A stretch of DNA of 64,000 nt. It comes from Pseudomonadota bacterium (GTDB lineage Bacteria > Pseudomonadota > Gammaproteobacteria > Ga0077536). The stretch lies in assembly GCA_016719885.1 (NCBI GenBank), contig JADJYF010000013.1:62001-126000 (forward strand), written 5' to 3'. Below the pieces are notes generated by a model. That model was given only the letters and a program-made list of their open reading frames with translations. It did not search any database and had not been told where the DNA came from. Shown here one piece after another: positions 11,410 to 20,414 of the stretch. The position numbers and the translations under genes were made by a program. Position 1 is the first letter of the stretch, and every line of letters begins with the position of its first letter.

Positions 11410-12618
11410 ATGAGCGTCACCAGCAAATCCAAGAATCGTAGCCCTGACCTTCCCGAGCCCGATGGCATGACCGACGCCGGCAGCATGCCGGTGACGGAGC
11501 GCATCATGGACTTCCGTCCCCGCGACCGTGCGCTGTCTTTCGTCAACATGAGCCTCGCGGCGGAGCGCGCCGACCCGTTTCGCGTGCTGATCGTCGATGA
11601 CGATGCCGCACACCGCAACCTGGTATCGGAGATCCTGTCGGCGCCGCTGTTCAGCGTCAGCACCGCGATGTCCGGCCGCGATGCGCTCGAGCTGCTGACG
11701 CAGAAGGAATTCGACGTCGTGCTGGTCGACAAGGTCATGCCGGAAATGAGCGGCGATGAACTGTGCCAGGCCATACGTGAACGCTACAACCGTCACATCC
11801 TGCCGGTGATCGTGGTCACCGGCTCGCACGGTTACGCGGACTTGAGCATCAGCCTCGCCGGCGGCGCCAACGATTTCATACGCAAACCCTACGACCCCAA
11901 TGAACTCATCGCGCGCGTGCGTTCGGCGGCCACCACCAAGCGCCTCACCGACCAGATGGAAAGTGCCGAGACCCTGTTGTTCGGTCTTGCGCGCATGGTC
12001 GAGGCCAAGGACGAATGCACGGGCGATCACTGCTCGCGCCTGGCCCACTACGCGGAAGTGTTCGGCGCGGCCCTGGGGCTCGGTGAACGCGATCTCGCGG
12101 CGCTGAAGAGCGGCGCCATCCTGCACGATATCGGCAAGCTCGCCATCCCCGACCGCGTCCTGCTCAAACCCGGGGCGCTGTCCGAGCAGGAGTGGGTGCT
12201 GATGAAGCAGCACACCGTGATCGGCGCCATGCTGTGCGGTGAATTGAAGTCCCTGCGCAGCGCCGTGCCGATCATTCGCCATCATCACGAGCGCTGGGAC
12301 GGCAGCGGCTATCCCGATGGCCTGGCCGGCAGCGAGATCCCATTGCTCGCGCAGATCTTCCAGTTGCTCGATGTGTTCGACGCCCTCACCACCGCGCGCC
12401 CCTACAAGGAAGCATGGTCGGTGGAACGTGCGCGCGACATCATCGAAGAGGAAATGAACAAGGGCTATTACAACCCGGCCTTGACCCGTGAATTTCTCGC
12501 GCTGCTGCGTGCCGACGCCGACGGCATGATGCGCTTCGATGCGCGCAGCGCGGTGGCCGATGGTGGCCGCCGCATCTACGAGGCGCTGTTGGCCAACGGC
12601 TGTGTGCCGCACGGCTGA
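11410..12618 (+). CDS. Response regulator with HD-GYP output domain
   Basis: 402 residues. After a 55-residue unstructured N terminus comes a receiver domain (about 57-170) with acidic pocket VDDD, phospho-acceptor Asp in VVLVDKVMP, switch Thr in VVTGS and Lys in IRKP. An HD-GYP domain (about 185-375) follows, with HD at 239-240 (ILHDIGK), the HHH metal site in RHHHERWDG and GSGYP at about 296-300. HD-GYP domains normally hydrolyse cyclic-di-GMP, so this is a likely phosphorylation-controlled phosphodiesterase. It stands 76 bases before a five-gene signalling operon that includes two histidine kinases, its probable partners. Confidence 0.93.
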   Translation: MSVTSKSKNRSPDLPEPDGMTDAGSMPVTERIMDFRPRDRALSFVNMSLAAERADPFRVLIVDDDAAHRNLVSEILSAPLFSVSTAMSGRDALELLTQKEFDVVLVDKVMPEMSGDELCQAIRERYNRHILPVIVVTGSHGYADLSISLAGGANDFIRKPYDPNELIARVRSAATTKRLTDQMESAETLLFGLARMVEAKDECTGDHCSRLAHYAEVFGAALGLGERDLAALKSGAILHDIGKLAIPDRVLLKPGALSEQEWVLMKQHTVIGAMLCGELKSLRSAVPIIRHHHERWDGSGYPDGLAGSEIPLLAQIFQLLDVFDALTTARPYKEAWSVERARDIIEEEMNKGYYNPALTREFLALLRADADGMMRFDARSAVADGGRRIYEALLANGCVPHG

Positions 12619-12694
12619 CCGTATCGGCAATGCATACCAATAATGAAAATGATTGCGCGGTCCGCGCGCGCTTCGCTACACAAGGGAAACACTC

Positions 12695-13618
12695 ATGACG
12701 CCAGACACGGTGTTGCTCGTCGATGACGATCAGCAACTGGGAAGATTCACCGCCGAGGTGCTCGATCTCGCCGGCTTCAAGGTCGAACTGACGACGCTCG
12801 GCCGCGACGGCCTCGAGCGCGTCACCGCCGAGCCCGGTCGCTACCAGGCGGTGGTGCTCGATCGCCGCCTGCCCGATCTCGACGGCCTGACCATCCTCAA
12901 CCGCATGAAGGGTAATAGCGCCACGCGCGATATTCCGGTGGTGTTGCTCACCGGCCTCGCCAGTGAACGCGACATCACCGACGGCATCGACGCCGGCGCC
13001 TATTACTACGTGACCAAGCCGTTCCGCGAATCCATGCTGCAGGCGGTGGTGCGCGCCGCCATCGATGACTACCAGGCACGCGCCAACCTGCGCAAGGAAC
13101 TCGCATCCACCGCCGACGCCATCGGCCTTCTGCACGAGGGCGAGTTCCGCTTCCGCACGCCTCACCAGGCGCGCGTGCTGGCGGCGCTGCTGGCGCATTG
13201 CACCGCCAATCCCGGCGCGGTGGTGACGGGCTTGTGGGAACTGATGATCAACGCCGTCGAACACGGCAACCTCGACATCAGCTACCAGGAAAAATCCGCC
13301 CTGCTGGGCTCGGGCCAATGGCAGAACGAGATCTGCCGGCGCCTGGCGGCGCCCGACTACGCCGACAAGCACGTCACCGTACAGGTCGAACTCGGCGCAC
13401 GGGAAGTCAGTTACACCATCACCGACCAGGGCCACGGCTTCGACCCGCTGCCCTATTTCGAATTCGAACCTGGGCGCGCCACCCACGCCCACGGCCGCGG
13501 CATCGCCATGGCGCGGCGCCTGAGCTTCAGTTCCCTCGAATATTTCGGCAACGGCAACGCCGTACGCGCCACCAGCGCGCGCGCCGAACACTCAGAACAG
13601 CCGATGGACGTCGTATGA
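12695..13618 (+). CDS. Receiver domain fused to RsbW/SpoIIAB-like ATPase
   Basis: 307 residues. The ATG at 12695 has AAGGGA nine bases upstream. A receiver domain (about 4-120) shows VDDD, the phospho-site in VVLDRRLPD, VLLTG and TKPF. The C-terminal half is a HATPase_c_2-type domain: N box ELMINAVEHGN near 182-192, G1 box ITDQGHGF, G2 box HAHGRGIAMARRL. There is no histidine phospho-acceptor segment, so this is not a sensor kinase. The ATPase type resembles serine-kinase anti-sigma factors. The inferred role is phosphorylation-controlled partner switching, but no STAS antagonist or sigma factor gene is in the window. Its stop overlaps the next start (ATGA). Confidence 0.88.
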   Translation: MTPDTVLLVDDDQQLGRFTAEVLDLAGFKVELTTLGRDGLERVTAEPGRYQAVVLDRRLPDLDGLTILNRMKGNSATRDIPVVLLTGLASERDITDGIDAGAYYYVTKPFRESMLQAVVRAAIDDYQARANLRKELASTADAIGLLHEGEFRFRTPHQARVLAALLAHCTANPGAVVTGLWELMINAVEHGNLDISYQEKSALLGSGQWQNEICRRLAAPDYADKHVTVQVELGAREVSYTITDQGHGFDPLPYFEFEPGRATHAHGRGIAMARRLSFSSLEYFGNGNAVRATSARAEHSEQPMDVV

Positions 13619-14238
13619 AATCGCGAATCGATCAGCGCAAGCTTGTTTTCAACGCTCCCGACAAGCCTTACCTCACGCCCAACGAAGTGGCGAGCCTGTT
13701 CATGGTGTCGCCCATCACGGTGCGCCAGTGGGCGCAGAAAGGCCTGCTCAAGGCCGAGGTGACGGTGGGCGGTCATCGGCGCTTCCTACGCGCGGAAGTG
13801 GAACGCTTCGCACGCGATCATCGCCTGGCCGGCACACGTGCCGACAGCCAATCGGGCCACGCACGCCTGCTGGTGGTCGATGACGATCGGCAACTGGTCG
13901 GCTACATCCGCGAGTTGCTCAGCGACATCGACAATCTCGAGGTCGAGACCGCCTACGACGGCTTCGACGCCGGCACCAAGATGCAGGTGATCCGCCCGCA
14001 CATCGTGCTGCTCGACCTGATGATGCCGGGCCTGAACGGATTCGAGGTGTGTCAGCGCATCAAGGCCGATCACCTGACGCGTGACACGCGCGTCATTACC
14101 ATGACCGGCTTTGCATCATCGGAGAACACCGGCCGCTCGATCGCGGCCGGCGCCGAAAGGTGCCTGTCCAAGCCGCTCAATCCCGAGGCTTTGCTGGCCT
14201 TCGTGCGCGAAGCCATCAGCCACCTGGCGAGCGCCTGA
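13615..14238 (+). CDS. MerR-type helix-turn-helix DNA-binding domain fused to C-terminal receiver domain
   Basis: 207 residues, start in an ATGA overlap with the previous gene. An excisionase/MerR-like winged helix (about 15-62) contains YLTPNEVASLFMVSPITVRQW and the wing GGHRRFLRAEVERFA. A receiver domain (about 82-200) follows with VVDDD, phospho-site IVLLDLMMPG, switch TMTGF and LSKP. Having the DNA-binding domain before the receiver is the reverse of the common response-regulator order. Expected role: phosphorylation-dependent transcription factor for this signalling cluster. A much longer upstream extension in this frame only overlaps the previous gene and is not the protein. Confidence 0.9.
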   Translation: MKSRIDQRKLVFNAPDKPYLTPNEVASLFMVSPITVRQWAQKGLLKAEVTVGGHRRFLRAEVERFARDHRLAGTRADSQSGHARLLVVDDDRQLVGYIRELLSDIDNLEVETAYDGFDAGTKMQVIRPHIVLLDLMMPGLNGFEVCQRIKADHLTRDTRVITMTGFASSENTGRSIAAGAERCLSKPLNPEALLAFVREAISHLASA

Positions 14239-14242
14239 CCCC

Positions 14243-15232
14243 ATGTCGCGCTCGCACCCCAGCCCGTCCCGTGTCGCACGCACCACGCGCGCGGCGCGCG
14301 CATGGCTGGCGTGCACGTGGCTTTGCGTGCTCGCCATGCTCGGTGCCTGTGGCGGCGAACCGCCTACGCCCCTGCGGGTGGCGACCAACAACTGGCCTGG
14401 CCACTGGCCGCTGTACCTCGCCCATCACCGCGGACAGCTCGACGCGCGCCTGCAGGAACTCAGTTCCGCCACGGAAGTCTTGCGCGCCTTTCGCAATCAC
14501 CGCATCGACGTCGGCGCCTTCACCATCGAAGAGTTCCTGCAGCTGCTCGACGAAGGCAACGACCCGCACGTGCTGCTGGTGGTGGACTACTCGAACGGCG
14601 CCGACAGCGTCATCGCGCGGCCACCGCTCGCCTCGGTCGCCGATCTGCGCGGCCACGTGATCGGCACCGAGAGCACGGCGATGGGCGCCTATGTCCTGCG
14701 GCGCACGCTGGAGAGCGCCGGACTCACGGAAAGCGACGTCAAGGTCGTCGCCTCGGATTTCGGCGATCACGAGAATGCCTACACCAGTGGGCTGGTCGAT
14801 GCGGTCGTCACCTTCGAGCCGACGCGTTCGCGCCTGCTGGCTCTCGGAGGCAAGGAGGTGTTCAGTTCGGCGTCGATTCCGGGCGAGATCGTCGACGTGC
14901 TGGTGGTCAATTCGCGCACCGCACGCGAGCGCGCGCCCGAGCTGCGCAAACTTGTCGAGGCCTGGTACACCGCGGCGCAAAGCGTCGATAACGATCCCGA
15001 CAGCGCCGCCGACAGCCTCGCCTCCATGACGCAATTGAATCGCGCACAATTCCGCCAGGCCATGGGCGGCGTGCACCTGGTCACGCGTGACGAGAACCAG
15101 GAACTTCTGCAAGGCGGGCTCAGCGCCAGCGTGCTGCGACTGGCCGAAACCATGCGCGGCGCCGGCCTCTTGAGCCATGCCTTCACCGAGGCCGACATCG
15201 CCGCCCATATCAGCAGGCTGGCACTGCCATGA
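14243..15232 (+). CDS. Periplasmic substrate-binding lipoprotein (NMT1/taurine-nitrate type)
   Basis: 329 residues. A long signal sequence ends in lipobox LGAC followed by GGEP, predicting a lipid anchor on the outer face of the inner membrane or in the outer membrane. The mature part begins LRVATNNWPGHWPLYLAHHRG, typical of the type-2 binding fold of nitrate/sulfonate/thiamine-precursor proteins. It continues with IDVGAFTIEEFLQLLDEG, DLRGHVIGTESTAMGAYVL and LVDAVVTFEP. No permease or ATPase gene is nearby. It starts 4 bases after the HTH-REC gene and overlaps the histidine kinase start (ATGATG), so its likely partner is that kinase. The ligand is unknown. Confidence 0.88.
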   Translation: MSRSHPSPSRVARTTRAARAWLACTWLCVLAMLGACGGEPPTPLRVATNNWPGHWPLYLAHHRGQLDARLQELSSATEVLRAFRNHRIDVGAFTIEEFLQLLDEGNDPHVLLVVDYSNGADSVIARPPLASVADLRGHVIGTESTAMGAYVLRRTLESAGLTESDVKVVASDFGDHENAYTSGLVDAVVTFEPTRSRLLALGGKEVFSSASIPGEIVDVLVVNSRTARERAPELRKLVEAWYTAAQSVDNDPDSAADSLASMTQLNRAQFRQAMGGVHLVTRDENQELLQGGLSASVLRLAETMRGAGLLSHAFTEADIAAHISRLALP

Positions 15233-17580
15233 TGCCGCACAGCCTGCGTCGACGCCTGCCACTGCTGCTGCTGCTGTTCGTGCTGATCGCGGCGGGACTG
15301 ACCTTGTTGATCGCGCTGCCCTTGCAGAATCGCACCATCGAAGAGCGCGGCATGCAGCATGCGCGCAGCCAGAGCGACCTCGTGCAGAGCGGGCTCAACT
15401 CGGTGCTGCGTCAAGGCAACCTGGCGGATGCCCGTACCTATCTCGGCTCGCTCATGCTCGACAGCAGTATCCGGCGCGTGCTGTTGATGGACAGCACCGC
15501 GCGCGTGCTGTTGGACCCGAGTCGCGAACTCGATGACAAGCCCGCGGTGCCCGCGCTCGGCGACGCGCTGCGCGCGACGCTCGACGAGGTGCTTGCGACC
15601 AACGCCGGCCGGCTGCGCCTCGGCGCCGATCGCGGTGCCGTGGTGGCGCTCTATCCGGTAATCCTCGCCAGCCGCGAATTCAGTCTGCGCCCGGCGCGCA
15701 ATGGTCTGCTCTACATCGAATGGGATCTCGAGAGACCCAAGGCCGCGGAACGTCAATTCATGCTGAGCGTGCTGGGCAGCATGGTGGCCGTGATGGCGGC
15801 ACTGACGGTGGTCCTGGGCGTGGTCATGGACCGCGCCATTTCAACGCCGGTACAACAACTGCTGCGCACCGCGCAGGCAATGGCCAGCGGCGATCGCGGT
15901 GCGCGCGCCGTGGCCCACGGCAGCAGCGAATTCGTGGCCCTCGCGCAAGCGCTGAACAGCGTGATGGCATCGCTGCTGGAAAAACAGCGCGTTCTCACCG
16001 AGCGCGAGCGGCAGTTGCGCTTGAGCCACGAGTTTTCGGGCACCGGCACCTTCGAATGGAGCATCAAGGACAACGCCGTGCGCGGCACACGGCATTTCTG
16101 GTCGCGCTTCTTCGGCGACTATGTCAATGACGAGATTCCGCTCGAGGTCGGCATGCGCGTGGTCGACCCCCGGCACCGCGCGCCGCTCGACCAGGCGCTC
16201 AACTCCTGCGCCATGATCGGCACCTCGCTCGACGTGCATTTTCGCTGCCACGACCGCGAAGGTCAGTGGCACTGGTTGCACCTGGTCGGCAACGCCGAGC
16301 GCGACGAACACGGATGTGCGCTGCGTATCGTGGCGCTGGCGCGCGATGAGACCGTCGAGGTCGCGGCGCGCGATGCGCTGCGCGCCACCACCCGCGAACT
16401 GGAATACCAGAAGTACGCGCTGGATCAGCATTCGATCGTGGCCATCACCGACGTGCGCGACGTCATCACCTACGTCAACGACAAGTTCTGCCAGGTCAGC
16501 GGCTACCAGCGCGAACAGTTGCTGGGCCGCACACATCGCATGTTGAAATCAGGCGCCCACGACGAGGACTTCTACCACGAGATGTGGCTCACCATCAGCG
16601 CCGGCAAGGTGTGGCGCGGTGAATTGCAGAACCGTCGCCAGGACGGCAGTCACTACTGGGTGGCCACCACCATCGTGCCCCATTTCGACATCGACGGTCG
16701 CGCCGACGGCTATATCTCCATCCTCACCGACATCACCGCGCGGGTGGAAGGCGAACGCGAACGCGAACGGCTGCAGCAGCAGCTCTACCAGACGCAGAAA
16801 GTCGAGGCGCTGGGCCTGCTGGCTGGCGGTATCGCTCACGACTTCAACAACCTGCTGGCAGCCATACTCGGCCATGCGGAACTCGCCCAGCGTCGCTTTG
16901 GCGACCACGGTGATGGCCGGCTGGCGACCTATCTCAACGAAATCATGTTGGCGGCCGAACGCGGGCGTGACCTCGTACAACGCGTGCTCACCTTCAGTCA
17001 CGGCAGCCCCGAACAGGTCTCGGCGCTGTCGCTGGCCGATGAGATCCACGACAGTCTGCGCATGCTGCGGCCGCTGCTGCCGACCACCATCACCATCACC
17101 AGTGACCTGCGCAACGACCTGCCGCCGGTGGCACTGGCCGCCAGCCAACTGCAGCAGGTGGTGATGAATCTTTGCATCAACGCGCGCGACGCGCTGGGCG
17201 GCAACGGCCAGCTGCACGTGGCCCTGGATTTCGCTCGGCGCCACGGCGAATGCGCCGCCTGCGGCAACGAGTTCGACGCCCATTTCGTGGTGCTGCGCGT
17301 GGAGGACTCCGGTCACGGCATCCGCCCCGACATCCTCGCCCGCATCTTCGACCCATTCTTCACCACCAAGGCGGTGGGCGAAGGCAGCGGTCTGGGCTTG
17401 TCGGTGGTGCACGGCATCGTGCACCAGGCCGACGGACACATCCTCGTCACCGCCTCCGCCGATGGCGGCACCGCCTTTGAAATATTGTTCGCGCCCTGCA
17501 CCCTCGAGGGCCAGCGCGCACCGCCAGCGAGCGCTGAGTCACGCTGCGCCGCGCGACCAGCCCTGGAGCATTCCGCATGA
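15229..17580 (+). CDS. Membrane PAS sensor histidine kinase
   Basis: 783 residues. Transmembrane helix about 12-31, periplasmic sensor region about 32-182, second helix about 183-203, HAMP about 204-255, two PAS domains (about 265-380 and 390-505; VITYVNDKFCQVSGY is typical). The phospho-histidine is His537 in LAGGIAHDFNN. The ATPase shows N box MNLCINARDAL, G1 VEDSGHGI, FDPFFTTK and G2 GSGLGLSVVHG. A Cys pair (GECAACG) lies between the N and G1 boxes. There is no receiver domain, so phosphate must pass to other proteins of the cluster. The start overlaps the binding-protein stop and its own stop overlaps the next start, implying translational coupling. Confidence 0.93.
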   Translation: MMPHSLRRRLPLLLLLFVLIAAGLTLLIALPLQNRTIEERGMQHARSQSDLVQSGLNSVLRQGNLADARTYLGSLMLDSSIRRVLLMDSTARVLLDPSRELDDKPAVPALGDALRATLDEVLATNAGRLRLGADRGAVVALYPVILASREFSLRPARNGLLYIEWDLERPKAAERQFMLSVLGSMVAVMAALTVVLGVVMDRAISTPVQQLLRTAQAMASGDRGARAVAHGSSEFVALAQALNSVMASLLEKQRVLTERERQLRLSHEFSGTGTFEWSIKDNAVRGTRHFWSRFFGDYVNDEIPLEVGMRVVDPRHRAPLDQALNSCAMIGTSLDVHFRCHDREGQWHWLHLVGNAERDEHGCALRIVALARDETVEVAARDALRATTRELEYQKYALDQHSIVAITDVRDVITYVNDKFCQVSGYQREQLLGRTHRMLKSGAHDEDFYHEMWLTISAGKVWRGELQNRRQDGSHYWVATTIVPHFDIDGRADGYISILTDITARVEGERERERLQQQLYQTQKVEALGLLAGGIAHDFNNLLAAILGHAELAQRRFGDHGDGRLATYLNEIMLAAERGRDLVQRVLTFSHGSPEQVSALSLADEIHDSLRMLRPLLPTTITITSDLRNDLPPVALAASQLQQVVMNLCINARDALGGNGQLHVALDFARRHGECAACGNEFDAHFVVLRVEDSGHGIRPDILARIFDPFFTTKAVGEGSGLGLSVVHGIVHQADGHILVTASADGGTAFEILFAPCTLEGQRAPPASAESRCAARPALEHSA

Positions 17581-20336
17581 TCTCGCCTTTCGCCGAAGCC
17601 ACGACAGCTCCCACCGCACCGCGCGGGCCGGAGGTGTTCCCCGCCTGGGATCCGCTGCTGGCGCGGCTCGGCCATGGCGAGTGGCTGTGGCAACCGCTGG
17701 CGGAGCGTTGGTACCTGTCGCCGACCTGCGCCGCCCTGCTCGGCTTCGGCGCCCACGAGCTCAGCCTGTCCACGCAGGACTGGTTGCCCCATGTGTATGC
17801 CGACGATCGCGCGCGGGTTGCCCAACTGCTGACGCTGCCCGCGCCGCACGTTGAAGATTTCTGGCAGTGCGACTATCGCATGCTCGACCCGCTTGGCACG
17901 GAGCGCTGGTTGCTGGCGCGCGGCACCGTGACGGGCCGCGACGCGCAGGGCGCGGTGCTGTCGGTGCGTGGCACCTGCACCGACATGGGCTCGGTCACGG
18001 CCGCGAACCAGGCCGAGCGTCAGCGCGATCAACGCCTGGCAACGGCGATGGAACAGGCCCACATCGCCTGGTTCGAGCGCGATCTCGACACCAATATCGG
18101 CATCGGCTCGCCGTCGATCGCGGCGATCTACGGTTTGAGCAATGCCACCGGCCCCTGGCACCTGGACGAGATCCGCGCGCGCATCGTGCCGGAGGATCTC
18201 ACCTCGCACCTGCGCGAAGTGCAGCTATCGCTGGCGAACAAGACGACCGATACGCAAGTGCGCATGTTGCAATACCGCATACGGCGGCCCGACGGCGAAT
18301 TGCGTCACCTCGAAGTGCGCTACCGCAATGACTATGACGGTGACCATGGGCGCGCCTTCGGCCTGGTGTTCGACGTGACCGCCACCAAGGCAATGGAATC
18401 CAAGTTCCAGGAAGCCATGGAACATACGCGCATGGCGTGGTTCGAGCGCGATCTCGTCAGCGACGAAATGCACGGCTCGCGCTCCTTGTGGCAGATCTAC
18501 GGCTTCGATCCCGAAAGTCATCCGCTGCGCTTCTCTGACATTCTCACCCACATTCATCCCGATGACGCCGCGCGGCATCCTGCCGATACCTTGCAACTGC
18601 AGGCACGCAGCCGCGCCCTCAACGGCCGGGTCGAGGAAACCGCGACCGAAGTGGTGTTCTACCGTGTCATATCGCCGGGCGGCGATGTGCATTGGTTGGA
18701 AGTGCGCTACCGCTTGCACCTGGATGGCCTGGGCGGCGGCACGGTCAGCGGCCTGGTGGTCGACGTCACCACCACCAAGCTCGCCGAGGCGGCGGCGCGC
18801 GACATCGGCACGCGCCTGCGTATCGCGCTGGAAGCTGCGCAGATGGCGTCCTGGACCTGGGATCTCGACAAGGACGTCATCCATTCCACCGATGCCTTTG
18901 GCGACATGCTCGATCTCGAAACGCCGAGCCCGTGGCCAGTGCACGATGTACTGCACGTCATCCATGCCGACGACGTCGCCAACGTGCGCGCCGAAATCGC
19001 GCGAGTGCGCGATTGCGCCAAGACGCAGGACCTGCGCATGGAGTATCGCGTCCGTACCCCGCACGGCGAAGAACGCTGGATAGAAGCGCGCGGACGCACC
19101 AACGGCCACAGCCTTTACGGCATCGTCATCGATGTGACGGCGCGCAAGCTCGCCGAACTCGAACGCGACCGCCTGCACCAACAATTGCAGCAGGCGCAAA
19201 AGATGGAATCCATCGGCCTCTTGACCGGCGGCATCGCCCACGACTTCAACAACATCCTGGCCAGCATCCTCGGCTATTCCGGCCTGGCCTTGCAGCGCTT
19301 CGCCGACCGCGTGCCGGAGAAGATGGTCGATTACTTGAAGGAAGTGCAGACCGCCGGTGCGCGCGCACGCGACCTGGTGGCGCAGATGTTGGCCTTCAGC
19401 CGCGGCGAGAGCGGCGAGCTGGTGTCGATGAAGATTGACCTGGTGCTCGAGCAGACCATCAAGATGCTGCGCCCGACCCTGCCGGCCACCATCGAGATCA
19501 AGACCGCGGTGGAAGGCGTGCTGCCCGAAGTAATGGCCGACCCGGTACAGCTACAACAAGTGGTGCTCAATCTCAGCATCAATGCGCGTGACGCCATGGC
19601 CGGCTCCGGCAGCATCGAGATGTCCCTCGGCCGGCGACACATCACCAACGGTCACTGCGCATCCTGCCATCACGCCTTCGACGGCGAGTTCGTGGTGCTG
19701 GGCGTGGCCGACGATGGCCCCGGCATTCCGGAAACCACCCAGGCACGCATCTTCGAGCCGTTCTTCTCGACCAAGGCTTCCGGTCGCGGCACCGGCATGG
19801 GGCTGGCCATGGTGCACGGCATCGTGCACCGGCACCAGGGACATATCCTGGTGGAAACCGCGCCCGACGCCGGCTGCAAGTTCGAAATCCTGCTGCCGCT
19901 CGAGCAGCCGCAGCTCAAATCCGACGTCGGCTCCGAGCCGGTCGATATCGCGAGCTACGAAGCAAGCCGTCCGACCGAAGTCTTGGTGGTGGACGACGAA
20001 CGCGCGGTGGCGAGCTTCGTCGGCGAACTGCTGGAACTGAACGGTTATACCGTGACGGTCGAGACCGATCCGTCACACGCCTGGGAGCTGTTCGCCAGCG
20101 CCCCCGAACGCTTTGACCTGCTGGTCACCGACCAGACCATGCCGCGCTTGACCGGCGCACAGCTCGCCGCGCGCGTGATGGGCGTGCGCGCCGACCTGCC
20201 GGTGGTGTTGATGACCGGCTACAGCGCCACCATCGATGAACGCAAGGCGCGCGAGCTCGGTATCCGTACCTACCTGCGCAAGCCGGTGCGCGGCGACGAA
20301 TTGCTGGCGGCGGTGGCGAATGCGATAGAGCAGTAG
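17577..20336 (+). CDS. Soluble PAS hybrid histidine kinase with C-terminal receiver
   Basis: 919 residues, no membrane segment. Four PAS_3-like modules fill about 20-525, each ending in a DVT-type motif (VFDVTATK, VVDVTTTK, VIDVTARK). His555 lies in LTGGIAHDFNNILA. The ATPase has N box LNLSINARDAM, G1 VADDGPGI, FEPFFSTK and G2 GTGMGLAMVHG, with a Cys pair GHCASCHH inserted between the N and G1 boxes. The receiver (about 800-919) has VVDDE, LLVTDQTMP, LMTGYS and RKPV. It is the last gene of the signalling operon. Its TAG stop (20334-20336) lies inside the first arm of a palindromic repeat. Confidence 0.93.
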   Translation: MISPFAEATTAPTAPRGPEVFPAWDPLLARLGHGEWLWQPLAERWYLSPTCAALLGFGAHELSLSTQDWLPHVYADDRARVAQLLTLPAPHVEDFWQCDYRMLDPLGTERWLLARGTVTGRDAQGAVLSVRGTCTDMGSVTAANQAERQRDQRLATAMEQAHIAWFERDLDTNIGIGSPSIAAIYGLSNATGPWHLDEIRARIVPEDLTSHLREVQLSLANKTTDTQVRMLQYRIRRPDGELRHLEVRYRNDYDGDHGRAFGLVFDVTATKAMESKFQEAMEHTRMAWFERDLVSDEMHGSRSLWQIYGFDPESHPLRFSDILTHIHPDDAARHPADTLQLQARSRALNGRVEETATEVVFYRVISPGGDVHWLEVRYRLHLDGLGGGTVSGLVVDVTTTKLAEAAARDIGTRLRIALEAAQMASWTWDLDKDVIHSTDAFGDMLDLETPSPWPVHDVLHVIHADDVANVRAEIARVRDCAKTQDLRMEYRVRTPHGEERWIEARGRTNGHSLYGIVIDVTARKLAELERDRLHQQLQQAQKMESIGLLTGGIAHDFNNILASILGYSGLALQRFADRVPEKMVDYLKEVQTAGARARDLVAQMLAFSRGESGELVSMKIDLVLEQTIKMLRPTLPATIEIKTAVEGVLPEVMADPVQLQQVVLNLSINARDAMAGSGSIEMSLGRRHITNGHCASCHHAFDGEFVVLGVADDGPGIPETTQARIFEPFFSTKASGRGTGMGLAMVHGIVHRHQGHILVETAPDAGCKFEILLPLEQPQLKSDVGSEPVDIASYEASRPTEVLVVDDERAVASFVGELLELNGYTVTVETDPSHAWELFASAPERFDLLVTDQTMPRLTGAQLAARVMGVRADLPVVLMTGYSATIDERKARELGIRTYLRKPVRGDELLAAVANAIEQ

Positions 20337-20414
20337 GTGCGAATTCATTCGCACATTGATGGCGCTGCTACGCGCGGAACGGCCGTTTGAGTGTGCGAAT
20401 GAATTCGCACCTAC
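20333..20414. repeat. Family A palindromic repeat pair supplying stop codons of two convergent genes
   Basis: Two inverted copies, 20333-20354 and 20393-20414, each with GTAG followed by a GGTGCGAATTCATTCGCAC-type core, separated by 38 bases. The GTAG of the left arm contains the stop of the hybrid kinase. The GTAG of the right arm, read on the minus strand, contains the TAG (20411-20413) that ends the repaired reading frame of the luciferase-like gene. The pair can fold into a long hairpin and probably acts as a bidirectional terminator. GTAG at the base of the palindrome is typical of REP elements moved by RAYT transposases. Confidence 0.85.

Noticed and set aside
19640..19690. CxxCH motif (CASCH) in the hybrid kinase as a heme-c site
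   Set aside because: The protein is cytosolic with no signal peptide, and the first kinase has CxxCG at the same place, so heme attachment is unlikely.
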